From OLB4 sp002050165 (GTDB lineage: Bacteria; Bacteroidota; Ignavibacteria; Tepidaquicellales; Tepidaquicellaceae), in the NCBI GenBank assembly GCA_030263475.1, contig SZPC01000010.1:1-64000 (forward strand): 64,000 nt of DNA. Reading direction: 5' to 3'. Each line of letters begins with the position of its first letter. Within the stretch, counting starts at the first letter, position 1. Shown here piece after piece: positions 27,920 to 36,682 of this stretch. Under the pieces are notes generated by a model. The model was not told the origin of the DNA. It saw only the letters and a program-made list of their open reading frames with translations, and searched no databases. Made by a program: the position numbers and the translations under genes.

Positions 27920-28710
27920 CAACAATTAAATATTTCGGACAAAAAAAGTTAATTTTCAAATCGGTTATTATAACTTTTCTTATTGTTACAATAACCGGGA
28001 TTTTTTCAGCGTGTACATCGGCAAACGACCCTAATATAAATTCCGACGACCCGGAGACGGCTTTCAGCGTTGCAATGAAATCGTTTAACTCCAAAGATTA
28101 TCTTCAGGCAATTACGGATTTTTCTTACATAAAGGTTAGATTTTCCGGTTCGGCGATAGTGGATGAAGCGCAGTACTATCTCGCAATGAGCCATTTTAAA
28201 CGGGATGAGTTTATCCTTGCTGCATTTGAATTTGAAACATTAATAAAAAGCTACCCGACGAGCGAACTTGTAAATCAGGCGAGATTTAATATGGCATTAT
28301 CATATTTTAATTTATCACCCGAATACTACCTCGACCAGACTTATACTCAGATAGCAATAGATGAATTTCAAAATTATATCGAACTATATTCGGATGACCC
28401 GAAGGTTGCGGAAGCCAAAGATAAAATTAACCAACTCAGAAATAAAATCGCTCTAAAGTATTTCAAAAATGCCGAACTATACATTTCGCTAAACGAACAA
28501 AATGCAGCGTTGATTTATTATGACTACGTTCTGAAAGATTATTTCGATTCCCAGTATGCGGATGATGCCCTGCTTGGAAAAATTACCGTACTTGTCAACA
28601 AAAAGAAATACGACCTTGCAAGAGAAGAAATAAAAAGATTTGAGGAATTATTCTCTTCAAGTTCGCTTTTGGGTTCGGTTCATTCATTGAAAAATAAAAT
28701 CCCTCTTTAA
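27916..28710 (+). CDS. bamD: outer-membrane assembly lipoprotein BamD
   Basis: BamD is the TPR lipoprotein of the BAM complex that inserts beta-barrels into the outer membrane. The 264 residues include a signal with lipobox (GIFSAC, the cysteine near residue 33) and then about five TPR helices. Typical BamD wording is seen in AMKSFNSKDYLQAITDFSYI, EAQYYLAMSHFKRDEFILAAFEFETLIKSYP and SPEYYLDQTYTQIAIDEFQNYIELYS. An Omp85-type partner is encoded 6 kb downstream. Confidence 0.88.
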   Translation: MTTIKYFGQKKLIFKSVIITFLIVTITGIFSACTSANDPNINSDDPETAFSVAMKSFNSKDYLQAITDFSYIKVRFSGSAIVDEAQYYLAMSHFKRDEFILAAFEFETLIKSYPTSELVNQARFNMALSYFNLSPEYYLDQTYTQIAIDEFQNYIELYSDDPKVAEAKDKINQLRNKIALKYFKNAELYISLNEQNAALIYYDYVLKDYFDSQYADDALLGKITVLVNKKKYDLAREEIKRFEELFSSSSLLGSVHSLKNKIPL

Positions 28711-28713
28711 ATA

Positions 28714-29208
28714 ATGACAGATAAAATTATAAAAACCGTTAAAGATTCGCAGATTGAAATGACTGAATATGTCATGCCTAACGACACAAATATTTTAGGA
28801 AATCTAGCCGGCGGGAGGTTAATGTTTTGGATAGATATTGCCTGCGCTCTTGCCGCATCAAAACATTGTATGACTGTTGCGGTCACTGCTCAGGTTGACA
28901 ACCTCGTGTTCCATTACCCGATCAAACTTGGAGAGATTGTAAAACTCAAAGCCTCTGTAAATCGCGCCTTCAATACTTCAATGGAAGTTGGCGTTCGGGT
29001 TGAAGTTGAAGATTTCCGGACAGGAGTGGTTAAACATTCAAACAGCGCTTATTTAACATTTGTCAGCATAGACATGGAGACCGGACAAAAGGTAAAAGTT
29101 CCGCAAATAAAACCTGAAACAGAAGAGGAAATAAGGCGATACGAACAAGCATTGAAGCGGCGGGAACAACGTTTATCCGGTAAGCACGGAATTGTCTCCA
29201 AGCCTTGA
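28714..29208 (+). CDS. acyl-CoA thioesterase (hotdog fold)
   Basis: This 164-residue cytosolic thioesterase is of the YciA/ACOT type and hydrolyses acyl-CoA. The hotdog helix carries MPNDTNILGNLAGGRLMFWI followed by DIACALAASKH, with the catalytic aspartate directly after the GG.LM.WI pattern. A positively charged tail (EEEIRRYEQALKRREQRL) resembles that of other members. It lies 4 nt after bamD and just before ccmA. The chain-length preference is unknown. Confidence 0.88.
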   Translation: MTDKIIKTVKDSQIEMTEYVMPNDTNILGNLAGGRLMFWIDIACALAASKHCMTVAVTAQVDNLVFHYPIKLGEIVKLKASVNRAFNTSMEVGVRVEVEDFRTGVVKHSNSAYLTFVSIDMETGQKVKVPQIKPETEEEIRRYEQALKRREQRLSGKHGIVSKP

Positions 29209-29218
29209 CATCCTTGAA

Positions 29219-29842
29219 ATGGATGAAGTTACTATAAAAGTAGAAAATCTTTCGCACTCTTTTAACAACGGAGTTGTATTTAAAAATGTCAGTTTCTCCG
29301 TCGATAAAAATTCACCTCTCGCGATTACCGGACCGAACGGATCAGGTAAATCAACACTCCTGAAAATCATTACAGGATTAATACGACCCCTGAACGGAAA
29401 TGTAACTTTCACATTGAAAGGAAAAACCCTCAACGAGTCAGACAAAAAAAATATGATTGGACTTTTCGCACCGTATGTAAATCTTTATGATGAACTCAGC
29501 GGGCTGGAAAATATCAGCTATTTTCATAAGCTCCGGACGAAGGAACGGTCTGATCTGCAGGCTCTTATGAGAAAAGTCGGTCTTGAAAATTCAGCGGAAA
29601 AACCTTTTAAAAGTTATTCTTCCGGAATGAAACAGAGGCTGAGACTTGCATTTGCTTTATCCGTTAATCCGCTCTTTCTGATTATGGATGAACCTACTAC
29701 TAACCTTGACGAAGAAGGTTATGAAGTCGTGTCATCTGTTATCGGGGAACAACTTTCAAAAGGAATATTAATAATTGCTTCCAATTTAAAATCCGACCTC
29801 AGACACTGTGTTCAAACAATTAACATAGGGGATTTCAAATGA
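29219..29842 (+). CDS. ccmA: heme exporter ATP-binding protein CcmA
   Basis: This ABC ATPase works with CcmB to release heme-loaded CcmE during cytochrome c maturation. I take the ATG at 29219 (207 residues). An upstream TTG at 29192 is open but overlaps the thioesterase gene and adds nothing conserved. Walker A is GPNGSGKSTLLKII, the signature is SYSSGMKQRLRLA and Walker B is LFLIMDEPTTNLD. The stop overlaps the ccmB start by 4 nt, and the linkage to ccmB, C, E and F confirms the assignment. Confidence 0.88.
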   Translation: MDEVTIKVENLSHSFNNGVVFKNVSFSVDKNSPLAITGPNGSGKSTLLKIITGLIRPLNGNVTFTLKGKTLNESDKKNMIGLFAPYVNLYDELSGLENISYFHKLRTKERSDLQALMRKVGLENSAEKPFKSYSSGMKQRLRLAFALSVNPLFLIMDEPTTNLDEEGYEVVSSVIGEQLSKGILIIASNLKSDLRHCVQTINIGDFK

Positions 29843-30504
29843 TGTTTAAAAGTGCTTTGCTAATATTCCGAAATGAAATCAAATGCGAGCTAAGAACACG
29901 CTATGCAGCTAATTCTCTCGTTATGTTCATTCTGGTTACAGTTTCAATTATTAGATTTGCAATCGGTGAAGAAAAAACAGAAAATGAAATTATAAATGGG
30001 TTGTTATGGGTAAGTGTTTTTTTCTCCAATGCTGCAGGAATTACCCGGACTTTTGTAAAGGAAGAAGAGAAGGAGACCTCGCTTGCTTTGAAATTATCCA
30101 CGTTACCGCACCCGGTTTTTCTCGGTAAACTTTTTTACAATTTCGTTTTATCATTTGTCGTTAACGTTTTTATTGTTGTATTGTTTATTGCGGTGAACGA
30201 TCTTAGAATTGAGAATCATTACGGTTTCTGGATTGTCGTGTTATTGGGCAATTTTGGATTAGTTGCATCGTCAACCATAATTTCAGCGATTATATCTAAA
30301 GCAGATTCCAGGTCATCGCTCTATCCTGTGCTTGCTTTTCCTGTTCTCATCCCACTACTGATATCAATAATATTTGCAACCAACCTCGCTTGTAACGGCG
30401 CTACTTTTCAGGAACTCATCCCAGAAGTTCAAATACTTATTTCCTATGCCGTGGTAGTTACAACTGCTTCGTTTATGTTGTTCGGTTTTGTTTGGAACGA
30501 TTGA
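29839..30504 (+). CDS. ccmB: heme exporter permease CcmB
   Basis: This is a 221-residue inner-membrane protein with six hydrophobic segments. It has the CcmB wording ALLIFRNEIKCELRTRYAAN at the start and FVKEEEKETSLALKLSTLPH in the cytoplasmic loop. It partners CcmA in the CcmABCD complex. The next gene begins 148 bp later. That gap has no clear terminator and contains an AT-rich stretch that could hold an internal promoter. Confidence 0.88.
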   Translation: MMFKSALLIFRNEIKCELRTRYAANSLVMFILVTVSIIRFAIGEEKTENEIINGLLWVSVFFSNAAGITRTFVKEEEKETSLALKLSTLPHPVFLGKLFYNFVLSFVVNVFIVVLFIAVNDLRIENHYGFWIVVLLGNFGLVASSTIISAIISKADSRSSLYPVLAFPVLIPLLISIIFATNLACNGATFQELIPEVQILISYAVVVTTASFMLFGFVWND

Positions 30505-30652
30505 AAAAATATGCAGCCAGATTTACGCGTATAACTAACCAAAAAACCCGAATGGGCAGATATTTAACCTGAATTCAATAATACCGGTTTTGTGAATTTA
30601 AAATTCATTTTACTATATATAGATTGAAATTCTCTATTAATTAATTTACCCA

Positions 30653-31066
30653 ATGAAGTTTTTAGTCCCTGTCGTTTTTCTTTCTGTTTTGATTTCAGGA
30701 TGCGATAAATTTGAAGACCCCAAACCTGTAAATCAAATGCAGGTTACGGACAATTTTCACTCTAATCCCGATGAAGAAGACAGGTCACCTCAACTAAAAG
30801 ATGCAGCTGATAAATCATACGAAGCGTACAAGGACGATAAATCAGAGTCAAATAAACAGGCGGCTATAAAGTCGAATCTCGAAGCTGGTATTTATTTCAT
30901 GTATGACGCGCCCCTACCACCACGTGAAAAGTACAGACCTGCGTTAAACTTTTTCCGCAGAGTGCTGCTTTTAGACCCTCAAAATCACGATGCCACGATT
31001 AACAAAGATAAAATCGAAGAGATCTATAAAATGATGGGTAAGGAAATTCCTGAATCGGAATTATGA
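30653..31066 (+). CDS. small predicted lipoprotein inserted between ccmB and ccmC
   Basis: This 137-residue protein has a signal peptide and lipobox (VLISGC, the cysteine at residue 17). An acidic linker follows, then helices with a TPR-like ending (YRPALNFFRRVLLLDPQNHD and EIYKMMGKEIPES). The stop overlaps ccmC by 4 nt, so it is translated with the ccm genes. It is not a standard Ccm component. A periplasmic TPR-like part could act in apocytochrome handling, a job done by CcmH/I in other bacteria, but that is inference only. Confidence 0.7.
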   Translation: MKFLVPVVFLSVLISGCDKFEDPKPVNQMQVTDNFHSNPDEEDRSPQLKDAADKSYEAYKDDKSESNKQAAIKSNLEAGIYFMYDAPLPPREKYRPALNFFRRVLLLDPQNHDATINKDKIEEIYKMMGKEIPESEL

Positions 31067-31713
31067 GGCTTGCTTTCCAAATATTGGTTTTCGTTCTGAT
31101 AAGTTCTGTGCTGGTAGCTGGGTTTTCTGTTCCCATACCTTTCATACCTGCTCTTGGCGAAAAAGCACGTATACTTTATTTTCATGTACCAACTGCATGG
31201 GTTTCGGTCGTTGCATTTTTCATGTCAATGTTATATTCGATAAAATATCTACGTTCCGGTGATCCGGTTACTGATTTAAAATCCTTTTCTGCAAATAGTC
31301 TCGGTTTCCTTTTTTGCCTGCTTGCAACCCTTACCGGCGCATTATGGGCAAAATTTAGCTGGGGTGCTTTCTGGAACTGGGATCCGAGACAAACTTCTAT
31401 TTTCATTTTGTTGTTAATATATGGTGCGTATTTCTCGCTCAGGTCGGCAATTAATGACGAAAGGAAAAAAGCAAGGTTATCATCAGTTTATTCAATTATT
31501 GCATTTGTTACTGTGCCATTCTTCGTTTTCGTTGTACCGAGAATCGTTGAAACCCTTCATCCCGATCCGATTGTTAATACCGAAGGGAAACTTAAAATGG
31601 ATTCAGTTATGTTTGTAATTTTTATCGTATCTCTTCTGAGCTTTACCTTGCTCTATTTCTGGATGTTTGACTTAAAACTGAGGTTAGAGAAATTAAAATT
31701 AAAAGAAAAATAA
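31063..31713 (+). CDS. ccmC: heme delivery protein CcmC
   Basis: CcmC loads heme onto CcmE at the outer face of the inner membrane. The 216 residues have six membrane helices. The tryptophan-rich WWD domain is WGAFWNWDPRQTS (100-112). The two heme-ligand histidines flank it: H41 (LYFHVPTAW) and H166 (ETLHPDP). It is typical of System I. A ccmD-like gene begins 4 nt downstream. Confidence 0.93.
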   Translation: MRLAFQILVFVLISSVLVAGFSVPIPFIPALGEKARILYFHVPTAWVSVVAFFMSMLYSIKYLRSGDPVTDLKSFSANSLGFLFCLLATLTGALWAKFSWGAFWNWDPRQTSIFILLLIYGAYFSLRSAINDERKKARLSSVYSIIAFVTVPFFVFVVPRIVETLHPDPIVNTEGKLKMDSVMFVIFIVSLLSFTLLYFWMFDLKLRLEKLKLKEK

Positions 31714-31717
31714 AAAC

Positions 31718-31876
31718 ATGAAGGAATCCCTTTATGAGTTTTTGGAAATTAATGAACTGTACGTCGTTCTCTTTATTACTTTTATAATCTGGGTTGGATT
31801 GTTTGTATATCTTTTTATCCTGGATAGAAAAATATCAAAACTTGAAAATTCAAAAACTGTTATTAAAAATGAATAA
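31718..31876 (+). CDS. CcmD-like small membrane protein
   Basis: This short open frame encodes 52 residues: an acidic N-terminus (MKESLYEFLEINELYVVLF), a single membrane helix rich in I/F/V/W, then a charged tail (LDRKISKLENSKTVIKNE). Size, topology and position between ccmC and ccmE match CcmD, the small subunit that helps release holo-CcmE. It overlaps ccmE by 8 nt and begins 4 nt after ccmC. Sequence conservation in CcmD is weak, so the call depends mainly on context. Confidence 0.72.
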   Translation: MKESLYEFLEINELYVVLFITFIIWVGLFVYLFILDRKISKLENSKTVIKNE

Positions 31877-32258
31877 ATCTCTTATTGGCGCTATAATAAT
31901 TATAGTATTCCTCGCTATCGGATTTTTTTCGTTTATGGATAGTAAAATTGAATATGTAAATTTTGCTGACGCGCGGGATATTCACAAAAAGGTTGAAGTA
32001 AAAGGTCAATGGGTAAAAGATAAAGAGTCAAATTTCGATTCCGGTACCAATACCTTTACCTTTTGGATGAAAGATGACTACAATAACGAAATGAAGGTAA
32101 TTTTAGACGGCGGTAAACCTAATAACTTTGAAGTTGCAGACGCTATCGTTGTTAAAGGAAAAGTGAAAGACGGAACCTTTATGGCATCGGAAGTGCTTAC
32201 CAAGTGCCCCTCAAAATATGAAGCAACCGGAGAAGAAATTAAAAATTCTGGTTACTAA
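31869..32258 (+). CDS. ccmE: heme chaperone CcmE, cysteine-type variant (CxxxY)
   Basis: CcmE carries heme covalently from CcmC to CcmF in the periplasm. I take the ATG at 31869 (129 residues), since it gives the usual short cytoplasmic start and one membrane anchor (IGAIIIIVFLAIGFFSF). The OB-fold body follows. In most CcmE the heme-binding site is a histidine in HDENY. Here the site reads EVLTKCPSKYEATGEE, with C113 and Y117 in a CxxxY pattern. This matches the cysteine-type CcmE known from archaea and some sulfate reducers (System I*). It overlaps the ccmD-like gene and is followed by ccmF after 3 nt. Confidence 0.9.
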   Translation: MNKSLIGAIIIIVFLAIGFFSFMDSKIEYVNFADARDIHKKVEVKGQWVKDKESNFDSGTNTFTFWMKDDYNNEMKVILDGGKPNNFEVADAIVVKGKVKDGTFMASEVLTKCPSKYEATGEEIKNSGY

Positions 32259-32261
32259 AAA

Positions 32262-34529
32262 ATGGTAGGCAAAATTCTAATCTATTTATCATTTGCATTT
32301 TCGATTCTGGGTGTAGTATCATTCTTTCTTGTTCATACCGGAAAAGAAAAATATCTGAAACCAGCAAGAGTCTTTTATCTCCTAACCGCAACATTTGTTA
32401 TTACCACCTCCGCTTTACTGATGTATATGATTTTAACTCACCAGTTCCAGTATTCATATGTCTGGCAACAAAGCAACAGAGAACTTGGACTGGCATTGCT
32501 GATATCAACATTCTACGCCGGACAGGAAGGCAGCTTCATGCTCTGGACTTTAATGACTGCAATAATCGGCATATTCCTTTTGAGATATGTATCAAAAGGT
32601 GACCGCCTTGAACCAGAAGTAATGTCTGTTTATAGCCTTGTGCTTGGCTTCCTCACTTTTATTTTAATTTTAAAATCACCGTTCAACTACGTTTGGGATA
32701 CATACGCAGGCGATGTAGCTCCTGGATTCATACCTGCCGACGGCAGAGGACTGAACCCGCTTCTTCAGAATTTCTGGATGTCAATTCATCCACCGACTTT
32801 ATTTGTTGGATTTTCGGCTATGGCAGTTCCGTTTTGTTTTGCAATCGGAACTCTGATTAAAAACAAATACGACGAGTGGATTAGCTATTCATTGCCATGG
32901 TTATTATTCGCAGGTGGAGTACTGGTGCTCGGAATAATGCTTGGTGGTTACTGGGCGTATGGCGTTCTCGGGTGGGGCGGTTACTGGGCATGGGATCCGG
33001 TTGAAAACTCATCGCTGATTCCGTGGATAATTATTGTTGCTGCTATTCATACAATGATCGCCCAAAAAAGAACCGGTGGATATAAGAAAACAAATTTGAT
33101 TTTATGTATTCTCTCGTACCTGCTTGTTTTGTATTCTACCTTCCTGACCAGAAGCGGCGTACTTGGTGATTCATCAGTTCATTCATTCGTAGATCCGGGA
33201 AAAGAAGTATATATCTCTCTTGTTGTTTTTATGCTGACATTCCTTGCAATCGGTATAGGTGCGGTAATCTACAGGGCTAAGGAACTTAAAACTTTCGATT
33301 CAGGATCAAAAAATATTCTGACCCGTGAATCCGCGCTCTTCGTTGGTGCTGTTACACTCTGTGCTTCCGCATTGGTAGTCTTTGCCGGTACAAGTTGGCC
33401 GATCATCGCTTCCGGATCAATTGAACAGGATTTTTATAATAAGATGAACCTTCCGATTGCTATACTCATCTCGTTTATAAACGGAATGAGCCTTTTGCTA
33501 AAGTGGAAAACGAATGACGAGAAAACCTTTTTCAAAAGCCTTCTCTTTCCGTTAATCATTACCTGTGTTATCACCTTTGCGCTTGTGATTGTCGGAGTTC
33601 AGGATTTTATCTTTGCTTTATTTGCCTTTGCAGCGATTTTTGCTTTTTTTGTGAATGCGGAAATTGCAATTACAATTTTCAAAAAGAATAAATCCGGAAT
33701 TGGCGCTTACGTTGCACATATCGGACTTTCATTATTCTTTCTGGGAATTATTGCTTCCTCCAGATACAGTCAGGATGTAAACCTTACACTAGAACTTAAT
33801 AAACCTGTTGAAGCTTTCGGTTACAGGCTTACTTATTTAGGTGCAACAGAATTTGAAGATCCTAATAATCAAACAGATTCAAAATATCATTTCAATATTC
33901 GCGTACAACAAGATGGTAAAGAATTGCTGCTGAAACCGGTAATGTATTTCAGTAGCTTTTCCGAAGGCGTAATGAAAAACCCGGATATTGCAAATTTCTT
34001 TGCGCGTGATCTTTACCTTTCGCCCATGGGGCTTGTTGAACCGGAAACTTTCACGAAAGACCAAATTCATGAAATCCCGAAAGGGAAATCAAAGGATATA
34101 GGTGCATTGAACGTAGAGTTTATAGATTTCAACTTCGGTGGAATTTTACCCGGCGGTGAAGAAGTACGCTCCGGTAACTTTACTGTCGGCGCAAAATTAA
34201 AAGTTAGCGATAATAAATTTTCAGAGGTAATAGAACCTAAGATTGAATATAAAAACGGGGTACCAAGTTATTTCGTTGCAAAGATGTCTGATAAACCTAA
34301 CCTCAATTTCTACTTCGCAAAAATGAACGTTTCCAATACCGGAAACGGAGAGGCTCCAACTGCGTCTATTGCAATTGTTAATACCGATGAAACACCAATG
34401 CATATCCCCGAGGAATCGCTCGTAATCAATGCTTCAATCAAACCGTTCATTAATATTCTTTGGGCGGGTACTGCAATTCTCGTCATCGGATTTTTCATTT
34501 CGATATACAGGAGAAGAAAAGATTTATAA
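32262..34529 (+). CDS. ccmF: cytochrome c heme lyase subunit CcmF
   Basis: CcmF takes heme from CcmE and attaches it to apocytochrome c. The 755 residues have about 14-15 membrane helices. The WWD domain is GWGGYWAWDPVENSSLIPW at about residues 236-254. Conserved histidines occur in SIHPPTLFVG, VAAIHTMIAQ, SVHSFVDP and YVAHIGLSLFFLG. It is about 100 residues longer than the E. coli protein, mostly in the large periplasmic region near the C-terminus. No ccmG, ccmH or ccmI follows. The next gene is an Omp85 protein. Confidence 0.93.
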   Translation: MVGKILIYLSFAFSILGVVSFFLVHTGKEKYLKPARVFYLLTATFVITTSALLMYMILTHQFQYSYVWQQSNRELGLALLISTFYAGQEGSFMLWTLMTAIIGIFLLRYVSKGDRLEPEVMSVYSLVLGFLTFILILKSPFNYVWDTYAGDVAPGFIPADGRGLNPLLQNFWMSIHPPTLFVGFSAMAVPFCFAIGTLIKNKYDEWISYSLPWLLFAGGVLVLGIMLGGYWAYGVLGWGGYWAWDPVENSSLIPWIIIVAAIHTMIAQKRTGGYKKTNLILCILSYLLVLYSTFLTRSGVLGDSSVHSFVDPGKEVYISLVVFMLTFLAIGIGAVIYRAKELKTFDSGSKNILTRESALFVGAVTLCASALVVFAGTSWPIIASGSIEQDFYNKMNLPIAILISFINGMSLLLKWKTNDEKTFFKSLLFPLIITCVITFALVIVGVQDFIFALFAFAAIFAFFVNAEIAITIFKKNKSGIGAYVAHIGLSLFFLGIIASSRYSQDVNLTLELNKPVEAFGYRLTYLGATEFEDPNNQTDSKYHFNIRVQQDGKELLLKPVMYFSSFSEGVMKNPDIANFFARDLYLSPMGLVEPETFTKDQIHEIPKGKSKDIGALNVEFIDFNFGGILPGGEEVRSGNFTVGAKLKVSDNKFSEVIEPKIEYKNGVPSYFVAKMSDKPNLNFYFAKMNVSNTGNGEAPTASIAIVNTDETPMHIPEESLVINASIKPFINILWAGTAILVIGFFISIYRRRKDL

Positions 34530-34584
34530 TAATCTTTTTACCACTTAAAAAACTGCCAACTTAACTTCACAGTTAATTGCGAAG

Positions 34585-36342
34585 ATGAAAATTTTTCTGA
34601 CAATTATCTTTTTCTCGTTTGCATCACACGTTAGTTCGCAAACTTTGATTACAGCTGTAAATTTCGAGGGCAATGATTTCTTTTCTTCAAACGACCTCAG
34701 AAGCTTTATGGTTTTACGACCTGAACTTGATTTTAAACAGGAACAATTGAACTCCGATTTGATCTCAATACGTGAGCAATATAAATCTCAGGGTTTTTAT
34801 TTCGCACAGATTGACTCGGTTTTATACGATTTCGATACTGATTCTGGTACTGTTGAACTAACCATCAGGATAACCGAAAACGATAGGGTAATGCTTGGTG
34901 AAATGGAAATAACCGGAAATTCTGCCATCAAATCAGAAGAGATTTTAAGTAATTTTGAAACAAAACCCGGTACACTTTTATCCGACGTTACTCTAAACCA
35001 AGATATTAATGAATTGCTTGAAATCTACGAATCCCGTGGTTTACCGTTTGCTTCAGTTGAAATTGGCAGTATAAATATTTACAACGATGACGGTATTAAA
35101 AAATTAAAGCTGAATATTACCATAAACGAGAACAGAAAAATTAAAATCAGCGAAGTAAGAATATCAGGGAATGAAATTACAAACAAAAATGTAATCCTTC
35201 GCGAAGTAAGGTTACCACAAGACGGAACAGTAACGGTCGATCATTTGGATAATATTAAAGCGCGATTGGAAAAACTGGAAATTTTTAACGAGGTAAAATA
35301 CCCACGAATTTATTCTATTGTGGGTAAGGAGGAATCCGGATTAATAATTGAAGTTACCGAAGGAAACACTAACACCTTCGACGGGATTATCGGATATGTA
35401 CCACCCCAACTTGAAGGCGAATCGGGTTATTTCACCGGTAAGATAAATTTATCTTTCAGAAACCTATTCGGTACCGGAAGGAAAATTGCGGCAAGATGGG
35501 AGCAGGAAGTCAAGGAAACTCAGGAGCTCGAGTTCAAATATGCCGAACCGTATTTCTTTTCTACTCCGTTTGATGTTCAGTTTGGATTTCTGCAACGAAT
35601 TCAGGATACAACATATACCCGACGTAAGTTTGATTTAAAGGCACAGTATGAAATTTTAAACAATCTTACGGTTTCCGGTTTATTCGGTTTTGACCGGATT
35701 ATACCCGCAGATATTCAAAACCCGCAGTTCATTATTGCTGATTCACGTATTGTGGAAACAGGAATCGAAATAAGATACGATAAACGGGACGATATTTATT
35801 TTCCCCGAAGTGGATTTCTTTTTAATTCCTTCTATAGTTACGGGGATAAAAAAATTTTTAATATCGGGCAACTTCAGAACCTAGGCTACAATGACAAATA
35901 TTCAATTCAACGCTATACCGGCGAAATAAAATTTTATTTCTCTTTTACAAAACGACAATCTACACAATTAAAGGGATTCGCCGGAGAAGTACGGGCTGAT
36001 AAGCTGGAAGACTCCGATTTCTTCAGGGTTGGGGGAAATAATAATATCAGGGGATATCGCGAACAACAATACCTTGCATCAAGATTTATATATGGCTCTC
36101 TTGAGCCAAGATATTCAATCTCACGAAGAAGTTTCCTGCTTGCTTTTGCGGATGCGGGATATTACTTCAAACCTTTTGATGCGGTTAATAACATTGCTGA
36201 ACAATCCGAATTCCTTCTTGGATATGGGATTGGTATTAGGCTTGAAACAGGAATCGGACTTATTGGGGTCAGCTATGCACTTGGAAAAGGCGACGGCTTC
36301 CTTGATGGTAAAATTCACTTCGGTCTAATAAATACATTCTAA
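34585..36342 (+). CDS. Omp85-superfamily outer-membrane protein (BamA/TamA-like)
   Basis: This 585-residue protein has a signal peptide (residues 1-18, ending SSQ). About three POTRA domains follow to residue 260 (for example ITAVNFEGNDFFSSNDLRSF and ISEVRISGNEITNKNVILRE), and then a C-terminal 16-strand barrel. The barrel carries the Omp85 loop motif FRVGGNNNIRGYREQQY and ends in an aromatic residue (IHFGLINTF). It is shorter than BamA (five POTRAs, about 800 residues) and closer to TamA/BamA-like proteins with three POTRAs. It inserts or exports outer-membrane proteins. It lies 55 nt after ccmF. Confidence 0.85.
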   Translation: MKIFLTIIFFSFASHVSSQTLITAVNFEGNDFFSSNDLRSFMVLRPELDFKQEQLNSDLISIREQYKSQGFYFAQIDSVLYDFDTDSGTVELTIRITENDRVMLGEMEITGNSAIKSEEILSNFETKPGTLLSDVTLNQDINELLEIYESRGLPFASVEIGSINIYNDDGIKKLKLNITINENRKIKISEVRISGNEITNKNVILREVRLPQDGTVTVDHLDNIKARLEKLEIFNEVKYPRIYSIVGKEESGLIIEVTEGNTNTFDGIIGYVPPQLEGESGYFTGKINLSFRNLFGTGRKIAARWEQEVKETQELEFKYAEPYFFSTPFDVQFGFLQRIQDTTYTRRKFDLKAQYEILNNLTVSGLFGFDRIIPADIQNPQFIIADSRIVETGIEIRYDKRDDIYFPRSGFLFNSFYSYGDKKIFNIGQLQNLGYNDKYSIQRYTGEIKFYFSFTKRQSTQLKGFAGEVRADKLEDSDFFRVGGNNNIRGYREQQYLASRFIYGSLEPRYSISRRSFLLAFADAGYYFKPFDAVNNIAEQSEFLLGYGIGIRLETGIGLIGVSYALGKGDGFLDGKIHFGLINTF

Positions 36343-36386
36343 TTCACACTTTTTAATTTTCCGAAATATACTGATAAGATTAAAAT

Positions 36387-36406
36387 AAAAGACTAAATAG
36401 ACTTTT
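36387..36406 (+). promoter_or_regulatory. inverted-repeat operator, copy 1 (candidate Rrf2 site)
   Basis: A 20-bp imperfect palindrome of the form AAAAG-n-CTA-nn-TAG-n-CTTTT lies upstream of the free-standing DUF2249 gene. It is part of a 33-nt block (36384-36416) that recurs without change at 37001-37033. The distance to the downstream -7 promoter element is 14 nt in both copies. The repeat overlaps where the -33 element should be, so a bound protein would repress. The Rrf2-type regulator encoded at the end of the operon is the natural candidate to bind it. Confidence 0.72.
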
Positions 36407-36420
36407 ATTTTTAAAAGCCC

Positions 36421-36428
36421 TATCTTTG
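36421..36428 (+). promoter_or_regulatory. -7 promoter element, Bacteroidota type
   Basis: TATCTTTG matches the Bacteroidota -7 consensus TAnnTTTG. It lies 30 nt before the DUF2249 start codon and 14 nt after the inverted repeat. The same arrangement precedes the ric gene. Confidence 0.65.
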
Positions 36429-36457
36429 TACGTAATTTTAAAAATTAAAATCATAAA

Positions 36458-36682
36458 ATGGAAACATTAGACGTTACAAAAATCGAACCCCGTTTAAAAC
36501 ATTCTACAATCTTCGAAAAATTTGATGCACTCGCGGGTGGTGAAGCATTTGTGATTCACAATGACCACGACCCGAAACCGCTTTATTACCAATTGCTGGG
36601 TGAACGTGGACAAACCTTCAGTTGGGAATATCTTAAGGAAGGTCCGGATGTCTGGGAAGTCAAACTTTCAAAATTGGGATAA
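36458..36682 (+). CDS. free-standing DUF2249 domain protein
   Basis: This 74-residue protein is a single DUF2249 domain, a small fold found in proteins linked to NO and Fe-S stress. By hand alignment it matches the first 74 residues of the downstream RIC protein at 68 of 74 positions (differences at 16, 20, 26, 32, 60 and 64). About 45 of 222 nucleotides differ, most of them at silent positions. It stops exactly at the domain boundary (KLSKLG, then TAA). The motif IHNDHDPKPLYYQLLGERG is intact. Its promoter region is a copy of that in front of ric. Constraint on the protein suggests it is functional rather than a broken duplicate. Confidence 0.8.
   Translation: METLDVTKIEPRLKHSTIFEKFDALAGGEAFVIHNDHDPKPLYYQLLGERGQTFSWEYLKEGPDVWEVKLSKLG

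Noticed and set aside
31794..31868. Upstream extension of ccmE
   Set aside because: Those 25 residues are an out-of-frame reading of the ccmD-like gene. The ATG at 31869 gives a normal CcmE start.
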